From: Actinokineospora auranticolor
GTDB taxonomy: Bacteria > Actinomycetota > Actinomycetes > Mycobacteriales > Pseudonocardiaceae
Length of the DNA: 64,000 bases
Direction of reading: 5' to 3'
Assembly: GCF_002934265.1 (NCBI RefSeq)
Contig: NZ_PTIX01000002.1
Coordinates: forward strand, 186,001 to 250,000
The notes under the pieces were generated by a model that saw nothing but the letters and a program-made list of their open reading frames with translations, was not told the DNA's origin and did not search any database. Both the position numbers and the translations under genes were made by a program. How positions within the stretch are numbered: the first letter of the stretch is position 1; each line of letters starts with the position of its first letter. Of this stretch, positions 57,029 through 64,000 are shown piece after piece.

Positions 57029-57610
57029 ATGGTCGACGGCGACGCGCCGACGCTGGTGGTCGGGTTGGGCAACCCGGGCCCGAAGTACGAGGGCAACCGG
57101 CACAACATCGGCTTCCTGGTCCTCGACGAACTCGCCGCCCGGGTCGGCGGCCGGTTCAAGGCGCACAAGGCGGGCGCCGAGGTCCTGGAGGGCAGGCTGT
57201 CGGGCCACCGCGTGGTGCTGCTCAAGCCCCGGTCCTTCATGAACCTCTCCGGCGGCCCGGTGGTCGGCACGGCCAAGTTCTTCAAGGCGGGCCCGGACCG
57301 GGTGGTGGTCGTCCACGACGAACTGGACCTGCCCTTCGGCGCCCTCCGGCTCAAGCTGGGCGGCGGCGACAACGGGCACAACGGCCTGCGTTCGATCACC
57401 AAGTCGCTGGGCACCAAGGACTACTATCGGGTCCGCTTCGGCATCGACCGCCCCCCGGGCCGGATGGACCCGGCGGACTACGTCCTGCGGGACTTCGGCA
57501 CGACCGAGCGCAAGGACCTGGCCTTCGAGATCGACCGGTGCGCGGACGCGGTGGCGACCCTGGTGGCCCAGGGCCTGGAAGCCGCCCAGAACTCGTTCCA
57601 CGCGACCTGA
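57029..57610 (+). CDS. pth: Peptidyl-tRNA hydrolase
   Basis: 193 aa from ATG 57029, with GGGAG five bases upstream; GTG 57023 would add two residues. Pth frees tRNA from prematurely released peptidyl-tRNA. Signatures: [20 protein letters not shown] with catalytic Asn and His, [10 protein letters not shown] and [29 protein letters not shown] with the catalytic Asp. Full length. It lies between rplY and the DivIVA-repeat gene, all on the plus strand. Confidence 0.95.
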   Translation: MVDGDAPTLVVGLGNPGPKYEGNRHNIGFLVLDELAARVGGRFKAHKAGAEVLEGRLSGHRVVLLKPRSFMNLSGGPVVGTAKFFKAGPDRVVVVHDELDLPFGALRLKLGGGDNGHNGLRSITKSLGTKDYYRVRFGIDRPPGRMDPADYVLRDFGTTERKDLAFEIDRCADAVATLVAQGLEAAQNSFHAT

Positions 57611-57621
57611 CGGGAGCCACC

Positions 57622-58155
57622 ATGACCCTCACCCCGGAGTCAGTGCGCGCGGTGACCTTCGACAAAGCCCCCTTCGGCAGGCGCGGGTACCACGAGGACC
57701 AGGTGGACGAGTTCCTGGACAAGGTGGAGGCCGCCCTGTCCGGCAAGGCGCGGCTGACGGTGAAGGACGTCCGCCAGGTCGAGTTCGACGCGGCCCCCCT
57801 GGTCAAGCGCGGCTACAACGAGGACCAGGTGGACCACTTCCTGGACACGGTCGTGGCGGAGCTGGAGACCCGGTCGAAGGAGATGGACCCCCGAGAACCC
57901 ACGAACTCGGAGATCCCCTACCTCCCCCTCCCGCCAGCGCCCCCCACCACCAGGGGCTACCACCCCAACGACGTTGAGCGCCTCGCGCACCTGCTAGACC
58001 GAGCCGCCTTCGAACACGGCGCCGGCCCCACCGCCGCCCAGATCAAGGGCATACGACTCGGTCTGGCGGCCTACCCTGGCCAGGGCTACCACCCGGACGC
58101 GGTGGACGCCGTCCAAGCCGCCTGGATCGAAGAACTGGAACGCCGCGAACGCTGA
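57622..58155 (+). CDS. DivIVA-domain repeat protein
   Basis: 177 aa from ATG 57622, with CGGGAG about five bases upstream and 11 bases after pth. It has two clear copies of the DivIVA N-terminal unit (AVTFDKAPFGRRGYHEDQVDEFLDKV and QVEFDAAPLVKRGYNEDQVDHFLDTV, read in parts), then two weaker ones (TRGYHPNDVERLAHLLDRA and GLAAYPGQGYHPDAVDAVQAA). It lacks the long coiled coil of true DivIVA/Wag31, so it is a compact multi-repeat protein. It may bind the membrane at poles or septa; no partner is visible. Confidence 0.85.
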   Translation: MTLTPESVRAVTFDKAPFGRRGYHEDQVDEFLDKVEAALSGKARLTVKDVRQVEFDAAPLVKRGYNEDQVDHFLDTVVAELETRSKEMDPREPTNSEIPYLPLPPAPPTTRGYHPNDVERLAHLLDRAAFEHGAGPTAAQIKGIRLGLAAYPGQGYHPDAVDAVQAAWIEELERRER

Positions 58156-58614
58156 TCTCCCGGCTCAAGAACCGCACTCGGCAGGCTGAACCAACCAGGA
58201 CAAACCCGCCACCACCCCTTGGCCATCGACTCCGCAGCAAGCAGACCGATCCACAGCGGGAACGCGGAATCCGGCAGATCAGGTCAGGTCGAACACCCTC
58301 GCCGCGATGATCAAGTTCACGCCTCCGGCCCCCAATATCCATTCTACCGAGCGGGACCGACGATTTCCGGCGGTGATGATCAAGCCTGTGGACAACCCTC
58401 CGCAGGTTGGGGACGGCCCGCCGAGAGTCGGCAACAGCCGCCGCTGATCCACGAGCTTGGCTGGGTCACCGGCAGCGGGGTGGCAGCGCCGACCGGGAGT
58501 GATTCGCCTGCAAGGCGCTAGTGGCTCGCTGAGGAGGGCTGAACTCCGAACAGGCCCGACCACTTTCACCGCACCACCATCGCGCCGATCCCACGGCTCA
58601 AACCGCCGCTCGTT

Positions 58615-58694
58615 CCGGCCCACCGGCCCACCGGCCCACCGGCCCACCGGCCCACCGGCCCACCGGCCCACCGGCCCACCGGCCCACCGGCCCA
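58615..58694. repeat. Tandem array of ten CCGGCCCA octamers
   Basis: Ten perfect head-to-tail copies of an 8-bp unit. As the unit is not a multiple of three, the array cycles through all frames and is noncoding. It is a likely variable-number locus. Confidence 0.9.
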
Positions 58695-58734
58695 CGAATT
58701 TCACTCCGGCGTTCCTTTACTCCAGCCCACCCCT

Positions 58735-58948
58735 CAACCGCCGCAGAAGCCCAGCCCCCACCAGAACGCAACGCGCCCCTGCCATACGCCTTGATTGGGT
58801 GGACTTGCTTTGCGTGGGGGGACGGACCTGCCAAGCTTCCCGGCGGGTGGGGTGGGCTTGCCCATCCCCACCGCTCTTCCCCACCGCAGGTCCGTAGGGG
58901 CCCCGCGCAAAGCAAGTTCGCCCAATCGAGGCCGCCCATCTTTTCCGC
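58735..58948 (+). repeat. Structured dispersed element, copy B (possible RNA)
   Basis: Near-identical to 15502-15716. The outer 31-bp stem pairs 58789-58819 with 58901-58931; four positions are G-U on the plus strand, and one pair that is G-U in copy A is G-C here. The middle stem is perfectly paired in this copy where copy A has a G-U. These compensations in the paired arms support a conserved fold. Confidence 0.7.
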
Positions 58949-58986
58949 GAACAGCCGGACAAACCCAACGCGCCCAGCCCACAGAT

Positions 58987-59062
58987 CAGCAACGCCACCC
59001 AACCCGCTCACCCGCAGGCCAGCAACGCCACCCAACCCGCCAACCCCACAGGCCAGCAACGC
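58987..59062. repeat. Short tandem repeat of 33-34 bp
   Basis: CAGCAACGCCACCCAACCCGC occurs at 58987-59007 and 59020-59040 (20 bases plus one), with a partial third copy at 59054. It lies just downstream of the ligase gene's stop and copy B. Confidence 0.6.
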
Positions 59063-59069
59063 TCCCGAA

Positions 59070-60722
59070 TCACTCAGCCGAGCTGACCAGCGAAGCCACC
59101 TGTTCCCCCGCCGCAGCCCGCCGCAACTTCCCCGAAGGCGTCTTCGGCAACGACCCGGGCGCCAACACCACCACCGCCGACGGCCGCGCGTTCACCGACT
59201 CGAACACCCGCGCCCCCACTTCCTTTCGCAGCGCCTTCTCCGCGGCCTCATCCCCCGCCAACCGCGACTCCACCACCACCGCGAACCGCTCCCGCCGCGA
59301 CCCCGCGTCGATCCGCACCGCCACGGCGTTCCCCGCCCGAACACCCTCCACCGCATTCGCGGCCCGCTCGATATCCGTCGGATAGATGTTCCGCCCACCA
59401 AGAATGATCACGTCCTTGCGCCGCCCGCAGATCACGATCTCACCCCCGACCAGGTACCCGATGTCCCCCGTGGCCAGCCACCCCTCCGCGTCCTGCGTGT
59501 CCACCGGCCCATCCACGGTCAGGTACCCCGGCGTCACCGCCTCGCCGCGCAGTTGGATCTCCCCGACTTCCCGCTCCCCCAACACATCCCCCGAATCCCC
59601 CACGATCCGAGCCTCGATCCCCCGCAACGGCTTCCCCAGCACCGCGAAAGCCCGCCCCTCCCCCGGCACCGCCCGGTTCTCCGCCTCCAGCTTCGAAGCG
59701 TCGATCCGGTCCAACCGAAGCCCCGTCATCAGCGGCACGAACGACACCGCCAACGTCACCTCGGCCATCCCGTAAGCCGGGAACACGCACTCCGGCCGCA
59801 GCCCGAACCGCACCCCTTGCTCCACAAAGGACCCAACCGCCTTCTCGTCGATCGGCTCCGCGCCGTTCAGCGCGAGCCGCAGCGAAGACAGGTCGTACGC
59901 ATCCGAAGAGTCCACACCGGACAGACGCCGCCCCAGCAGCGCGTACGCGAAGTTCGGCGCCGCCGTGATCGTCCCCCGGTGCCGCGAGATCAGATCAGCC
60001 CACACCAACGGCCCGCCGAGGAACTCCACCGGCGTGACCTTCACCAGTTCCAACCCGACGGTCATCGGCACCGTCAGGAACCCGACCATCCCCATGTCGT
60101 GGAACAGCGGCAACCACGACACCATGATGTCCCGCTCGACGTCCAGCCCCGCCGACTCCACCATCGCCGTCAGGTTCGAGTACAGGTTCCCGTGCGTGAT
60201 CCGGACCGCCTTCGGGTCCGCGGTGGACCCACTGGTCAGCTGCAGCAGCGCGGGCGCGTCCTCCGGAACCGATACCACCGACGCCAGCGGCTCACCCGCC
60301 CCCAGCTCCGCCAGCTTCAGGTACCCGATCCCGTGCTCGTCGAGCAGCGGCGCCAACTGGTCGAACGGCTCACCGAGCAGCACCAGCTCCGAGCCGATCA
60401 TGTTCAGCACCCGCACCGTGTCGTGCGCCCACTCCGCGAGGTCGGTCCGCGCCGTCGGCTGGTGCAGCATCGTCACGCTGCCACCCGCCAACCACACCGC
60501 CTGGACCGCGGGGGCGATCGTCACGGGCTCCGCGGCCAGCACGGCCACCGCGCCCCGGGGCCGCAGCCCGCCCGCCACCAGCCCACCGGCCATGCGCAGC
60601 GCGCGCTCGTGCACCTGCCCCCAGGTGTGGCGGACCGGGGCCTTCGGTTCGCCGGTCGTGATCCCCTTGGCGTCGCCCAGCGAGCGGACGGTTTCCAGCA
60701 GCGTGTCGACGAACCTGCTCAT
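59070..60722 (-). CDS. Fatty-acyl-AMP/CoA ligase (FadD-type)
   Basis: 550 aa. Adenylate-forming motifs: P-loop LLQLTSGSTADPKAVRITHGN (about 165-185, read in parts), FHDMGMVGFL, the LNGAEPID region, AYGMAEVTLAVSF, and GWLATGDIGYLV and GRRKDVIILGGRNIYPTDIE near the hinge, with PKTPSGKLRR carrying the C-terminal Lys. The FHDMG motif and length resemble fatty acyl-AMP ligases such as FadD32 more than ordinary CoA ligases. It activates a fatty acid for CoA or carrier-protein transfer. It lies 23 bases after the ABC-F gene on the same strand. Confidence 0.9.
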   Translation of the reverse strand: MSRFVDTLLETVRSLGDAKGITTGEPKAPVRHTWGQVHERALRMAGGLVAGGLRPRGAVAVLAAEPVTIAPAVQAVWLAGGSVTMLHQPTARTDLAEWAHDTVRVLNMIGSELVLLGEPFDQLAPLLDEHGIGYLKLAELGAGEPLASVVSVPEDAPALLQLTSGSTADPKAVRITHGNLYSNLTAMVESAGLDVERDIMVSWLPLFHDMGMVGFLTVPMTVGLELVKVTPVEFLGGPLVWADLISRHRGTITAAPNFAYALLGRRLSGVDSSDAYDLSSLRLALNGAEPIDEKAVGSFVEQGVRFGLRPECVFPAYGMAEVTLAVSFVPLMTGLRLDRIDASKLEAENRAVPGEGRAFAVLGKPLRGIEARIVGDSGDVLGEREVGEIQLRGEAVTPGYLTVDGPVDTQDAEGWLATGDIGYLVGGEIVICGRRKDVIILGGRNIYPTDIERAANAVEGVRAGNAVAVRIDAGSRRERFAVVVESRLAGDEAAEKALRKEVGARVFESVNARPSAVVVLAPGSLPKTPSGKLRRAAAGEQVASLVSSAE

Positions 60723-60745
60723 GGCAGCAGATCCTAGATCAGGGG

Positions 60746-62518
60746 TTACTCCGCGGTATCGGCGATCTCGAGCCAGCGCAGCTCCAGCTCACCCTTCTCG
60801 GCGACGACCGCGCGCAGCTCGGCGTCGAGTTCGAGCAGCCGGGCCGCGTCGGTCGCGGCGGCGGCGAGGTCGTCGTGCAGCTGGGCTTCCTTCTTGTCCA
60901 GGGTGCCCATCCGGCGCTCGACGCGGGCCAGCTCCTTCTGCGCCGCGCGCCGGTCGGCCGCGCTCACCTTGGCCTCGGTCACCACCGGGGCCTTCACCGG
61001 CTTGGCGGGCGCCTCCGCGACCACGGCCGCGCGCCGCGTGAGGTACTCCTCGATGCCGCCCACCAGCTGGGTGACCTTGCCGTCGCCGAACAGCGCGACG
61101 ACCCGGTCGCAGACCCGTTCCACCAGGTACCGGTCGTGGGAGACGACCACGATCGTGCCGGGCCAGGAGTCGAGCAGGTCCTCCAGCTGCTGGAGGGTAT
61201 CGATGTCCAGGTCGTTGGTCGGCTCGTCGAGCAGCAGCACGTTCGGCTCGGCCATCAGCAACCGGGCCAGCTGGAGCCTGCGCCGCTCGCCGCCGGACAG
61301 GTCGCCGATCGGGGTCCACTGCCGGTTCGCCGGGAACCCGAAGCGCTCGGCCAGCTGCGAGGCCGACAGGTCCTGCTTGCCCAGGGTGACCCGCCGGGCG
61401 ACTTCCTCGACGGCCTCCAGCACCCGCTGCTGGGCGGGCAGCTCGTGCAGCTCCTGGGTCAGGTGCGCCAGCCGGACCGTCTGGCCCTGCACGCGCTTGC
61501 CGGTCGCGGGCTGCGTGTCGCCCGCAAGCAGCTTGAGCACGGTCGTCTTGCCCGAGCCGTTCACCCCGACCAGGCCGACGCGGTCGCCCGGGCCGACCCG
61601 CCAGGTCTCGTGGTCGAGGATCGGCTTGTCGCCCGCGCTGATCGAGGTGTCCTCCAGCTCGATCACCGTGCGGCCCAGCCTGCGCTTGGCGAAGGCCAGC
61701 AGCTCGACGGTGTCGCGCGGGTCGGGCACGTCGGAGATCAGCGCCTCGGCGGCCTCGATCCGGTAGCGCGGCTTGGACGTGCGGGCGGGCGCGCCGCGGC
61801 GCAGCCAGGCCAGCTCCTTGCGGGCCAGGTTGCGGCGCTTCTCCTCCAGCGTGTCGGCCAGCCGGGAGCGCTCGGCGCGGGCGTAGATCCAGTCCGCGTA
61901 GCCGCCCTCGTACTGCTCGACCTGGCCGTTGACGACCTCCCACGTGCGGGTGCACACGGTGTCGAGGAACCAGCGGTCGTGCGTGACGACGACGAGCGCG
62001 GTGCCCCGGGTCAGCAGGTGGTCGGCCAGCCACTGCACGCCCTCGATGTCGAGGTGGTTGGTCGGCTCGTCGAGCACCACCAGGTCCAGCTCGCGCACCA
62101 GCGCGGCGGCCAGCGACACCCGGCGCCGCTCGCCGCCGGACATGGTGGCGACCGGGCTGTCCAGGCCGAGGTCGGTTATTCCCAAACCGATCAGCACGGC
62201 GCGGGCGCGCGGGTCGGCGGCCCACTGGTGCTCCTCGGTGATGCCCAGCGGGTCGAGGATGGCGGCCCTCGGGGTGTCGCCCGCCAGCTCGGTGCGCTGT
62301 GTGACAACCGCCATGCGCAGGTCACGATTGCGACTCACGCGGCCGTCGTCGGCCGGTTCGAGGCCCGCCAGGACCTCCAGCAGCGTGGTCTTGCCGCCGC
62401 CGTTGAGCCCGACCACGCCGATGCGGTCGCCCTGCCCGACACCGAGGGAGACCCCGTCGAGCAGCGGCCGCACGCCGAAGCTCTTGCTGACGCTCTCCAG
62501 GTTGACCAGATTGGCCAT
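60746..62518 (-). CDS. ABC-F family ATPase
   Basis: 590 aa with two ATPase domains and no membrane part. Domain 1: Walker A GLNGGGKTT, signature MSGGERRRVSLAAALV, Walker B LVVLDEPTNHLD, H-loop VVTHDRWF. The linker (about 225-290; KELAWLRRGAPARTSKPRYR) holds the ABC-F interdomain (PtIM) motif that reaches the ribosome P-site. Domain 2: GVNGSGKTT, LSGGERRRLQLARLL, VLLLDEPTNDLD, VSHDRYL. A C-terminal coiled coil ends the protein. It could be a housekeeping translation factor (Uup type) or an antibiotic-protection protein; its place beside fadD and ispE favours housekeeping. Confidence 0.92.
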   Translation of the reverse strand: MANLVNLESVSKSFGVRPLLDGVSLGVGQGDRIGVVGLNGGGKTTLLEVLAGLEPADDGRVSRNRDLRMAVVTQRTELAGDTPRAAILDPLGITEEHQWAADPRARAVLIGLGITDLGLDSPVATMSGGERRRVSLAAALVRELDLVVLDEPTNHLDIEGVQWLADHLLTRGTALVVVTHDRWFLDTVCTRTWEVVNGQVEQYEGGYADWIYARAERSRLADTLEEKRRNLARKELAWLRRGAPARTSKPRYRIEAAEALISDVPDPRDTVELLAFAKRRLGRTVIELEDTSISAGDKPILDHETWRVGPGDRVGLVGVNGSGKTTVLKLLAGDTQPATGKRVQGQTVRLAHLTQELHELPAQQRVLEAVEEVARRVTLGKQDLSASQLAERFGFPANRQWTPIGDLSGGERRRLQLARLLMAEPNVLLLDEPTNDLDIDTLQQLEDLLDSWPGTIVVVSHDRYLVERVCDRVVALFGDGKVTQLVGGIEEYLTRRAAVVAEAPAKPVKAPVVTEAKVSAADRRAAQKELARVERRMGTLDKKEAQLHDDLAAAATDAARLLELDAELRAVVAEKGELELRWLEIADTAE

Positions 62519-62730
62519 CTACCTGCACTTTCCCTCATGACGCGCGGCCGGATACCCGACAGCGTACCGAGCACGGCGACGGGCCCCGGTCACCGCGGTC
62601 GACGAAACTCAAGTGGACGGTCGCAAGATCACATTCCCAGTTTTACCGAATATCCACCGCGCTTGTCCGGCAACGCAAGGTGATCGTTTTCCGGCTGCGC
62701 GACGAGTTGGCCACAGAGCGTGTGATTCTT

Positions 62731-62759
62731 TTGACGTGGTAACAAAAATCGACTAATTA
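62731..62759 (+). promoter_or_regulatory. Near-consensus housekeeping promoter of the lipoprotein gene
   Basis: TTGACG (62731-62736), a 17-base spacer and TAATTA (62754-62759) lie in an AT-rich patch. The -10 ends 27 bases before ATG 62787. This is close to the vegetative sigma consensus. Confidence 0.8.
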
Positions 62760-62786
62760 CGACGTACAAGTTCGTCTGGAGGTCCA

Positions 62787-63317
62787 ATGTCTTATGTGCG
62801 CCGGTCGGCGCGGTTCGCGGCTGCCATCGTGGCGGCGACCGTGTCGCTCACGGCTTGTTCGAGCGAGTCCGATGACACCGCTGCCGACGGAACCCGCGGG
62901 GTGGGGCTCGGGCGGCACATCGAGATCCGCGCGGGGGGCAGCCCCGTGCTGGCGACCCTGTGGCTCGACAGCGTGCAGGCGGTGAACTGCACCGAACCGG
63001 GCAGTCTGCCGCCCAACAACGGCCACTACCTGGCCGCGACGATCGTGCTGCAGACCAGCGAGGCGTACCAACCGGACTCCGGCTGGTGGATGAGCGCCGA
63101 GGACTTCACCACGGAGAACGGCGAGGGCAAGCAGACCGGCAAGGGGATCATCACCTCGTGCCTGCCCAAGCACCGCTACCTGCCGGACGACTTCTACCTC
63201 AACGACTCCGGCTACTACGGCATCGTCCTGATCGACTCGGCCAGTGAGCACGGCACCCTGACCTACAAGCCGCGCAACCTGCCGACAGACGTACCCGGCT
63301 GGCACTGGAAGTACTGA
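62787..63317 (+). CDS. Lipoprotein of unknown function
   Basis: 176 aa from ATG 62787, with GGAGG four bases upstream and a strong promoter. The signal peptide RRSARFAAAIVAATVSLTAC has a lipobox ending at Cys24. The extracytoplasmic part is beta-rich with two further Cys (VNCTEPGS and TSCLPKH), probably one disulfide, and aromatic clusters (SGWWMSAEDF, GWHWKY). It resembles DUF4352-like secreted domains only in general form. It is monocistronic and probably well expressed. Confidence 0.8.
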   Translation: MSYVRRSARFAAAIVAATVSLTACSSESDDTAADGTRGVGLGRHIEIRAGGSPVLATLWLDSVQAVNCTEPGSLPPNNGHYLAATIVLQTSEAYQPDSGWWMSAEDFTTENGEGKQTGKGIITSCLPKHRYLPDDFYLNDSGYYGIVLIDSASEHGTLTYKPRNLPTDVPGWHWKY

Positions 63318-63446
63318 GGCACTTCCGCCCGCCACCCACCCCCACCCGGCACCGTTCCCGACCTGGCGAGCCCGGGTGGCGTGAGCCGCAGGCACGGACG
63401 TCTGAACCGCGACCGGCCTGCCCCCAGTCGTCCGGTCCAGCCCCGC

Positions 63447-64000
63447 TCAGGCGTGTGCCTCGGGCGGGGCCGGGCGGGGCGCCTCCTCGGTGCTGACCAC
63501 CTTGGCGCCGGGCACCGGCCCGTGTGCCACCCGGACGGTCCGGCAGACACCGGCGCCGGAGAGTTCAGCCGCCACGCGCAGCGCGGATTCGGCGTCCTCG
63601 CACAGGAACGCGCAAGTGGGGCCGGAACCCGAAACGGTGCCCGCGAGGGCACCCGCGGTCACCCCGGCGCGCAACGTGCGGCGCAGGCCCGGTCGCAGCG
63701 ACACCGCGGCGGCCTGCAAGTCATTGCCCAACAACAAAGCCAATTGGCGTGGGTCCCCCGTGGCCAGTGCCTCTAGTACGGGCTCCACCTCACCGATGCG
63801 CGGCGGGTCGCCGTCCTCGCGCAACCGGTCGAGTTCGCCGAACACCTTCGGGGTGGACAGTCCACGCCGGTCGAACGCGAGCACCCAGTGGAACGTGTGC
63901 CTGGCCAGCACCGGCACCAGCCGCTCACCCCGCCCGGTACCCAGCGCCGTGCCACCGTGCAGGGTGAAGGGGACGTCGCTGCCGATCCGCGCGGCGATCT
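63447..64000 (-). CDS. ispE: 4-diphosphocytidyl-2-C-methyl-D-erythritol kinase (partial)
   Basis: About 184 codons of the C-terminal part are present; the gene continues past the right edge. IspE phosphorylates CDP-ME in the MEP isoprenoid pathway. Visible GHMP-kinase features: [21 protein letters not shown] (read in parts), the core of the ATP-site region, and [13 protein letters not shown] near the C-terminus. The end is Pro/Ala-rich. In actinobacteria ispE typically lies near the ABC-F and fadD genes, matching this window. Confidence 0.93.
   Translation of the reverse strand, partial: IAARIGSDVPFTLHGGTALGTGRGERLVPVLARHTFHWVLAFDRRGLSTPKVFGELDRLREDGDPPRIGEVEPVLEALATGDPRQLALLLGNDLQAAAVSLRPGLRRTLRAGVTAGALAGTVSGSGPTCAFLCEDAESALRVAAELSGAGVCRTVRVAHGPVPGAKVVSTEEAPRPAPPEAHA

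Larger units (their letters stand above)
58156..59069. other. Gene-free region of about 910 bp with tandem and dispersed repeats
   Basis: It holds, in order: unassigned sequence with no convincing frame (58156-58600), an 8-bp tandem array (58615-58694), the structured element copy B (58735-58948) and a 33-34-bp tandem repeat (58987-59062). Reading frames through it are repeat-driven. Confidence 0.65.

Noticed and set aside
58615..58694. Could the octamer array be a CRISPR?
   Set aside because: The unit is 8 bp with no spacers, and there are no cas genes; it is a simple tandem repeat.
58795..59385. Plus-strand frames over copy B, the tandem repeats and the ligase 3' end
   Set aside because: They are produced by repeats and antisense of the ligase; repeats lead to repetitive Pro/Thr/Arg peptides without domain.

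Overview
The window is about 64 kb of very GC-rich actinobacterial chromosome. Many starts are GTG or leaderless, and genes in operons often overlap by ATGA or GTGA. Several markers point to a member of the Pseudonocardiaceae (Actinokineospora, Saccharothrix or Lentzea type): XRE/DUF5753 and DUF397 proteins, an EspG-type protein, an EphD-type fusion, a DivIVA-repeat protein, and the block glmU-prs-rplY-pth followed by fadD, ABC-F and ispE. The genus assignment is an inference; no rRNA gene is present.

Layout. 1-3.4 kb: start of a membrane-anchored, probably sortase-like gene, a cell-wall surface protein, a Bax-inhibitor-type membrane protein and a small membrane protein. 3.4-8.6 kb: alpha/beta hydrolase, EphD-type hydrolase/SDR fusion with its MerR regulator, an odd tRNA with anticodon UAA, and type II NADH dehydrogenase. 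8.9-15.3 kb: a DUF397/XRE pair around a 32-bp palindrome, small and hypothetical genes, UDG family 5, an S10 peptidase and a second XRE regulator. 15.3-16 kb: gene-free DNA with a structured repeat. 16-23.4 kb: secreted subtilisin and a five-gene peptide ABC importer. 23.7-32 kb: Ppx/GppA phosphatase, lytic transglycosylase, AidB-like dehydrogenase, two paralogous membrane proteins and eno-ftsB-DUF501. 32.2-34 kb: TPR protein and a three-gene operon that reads as a DddA-like DNA cytidine deaminase toxin with Imm1-type immunity. 34-46.2 kb: lytic transglycosylase, methyltransferase, tricorn-like protease, mazG, a SurA-like lipoprotein, EspG and mfd. 46.3-51 kb: HD hydrolase, then enoyl-CoA hydratase and sugar dehydrogenase flanked by long inverted repeats, TetR and fatty acid desaturase. 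51.3-58.2 kb: tRNA-Gln, GGDEF protein, glmU, prs, rplY, pth and a DivIVA-repeat protein. 58.2-59 kb: gene-free repeats, including the second copy of the structured element. 59-64 kb: fatty-acid ligase, ABC-F ATPase, lipoprotein and the 3' part of ispE.

Most of the window is housekeeping: glycolysis, division, DNA repair, translation, precursor supply and envelope lipids. The accessory signals are: (i) the deaminase/immunity operon; (ii) a dispersed element of about 215 bp (15.5 and 58.7 kb) whose 31-bp stem differs from perfect pairing only by G-U wobbles on one strand, which suggests a folded RNA; (iii) a copy of the sugar dehydrogenase/tetR 3' junction placed as an inverted repeat around a two-gene cassette; (iv) a class I tRNA with the bldA-type anticodon UAA; and (v) a perfect 32-bp palindrome upstream of the first XRE regulator.

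Coordinates, starts and motifs come from reading the sequence. Family names come from recognising motifs; no database search was run.
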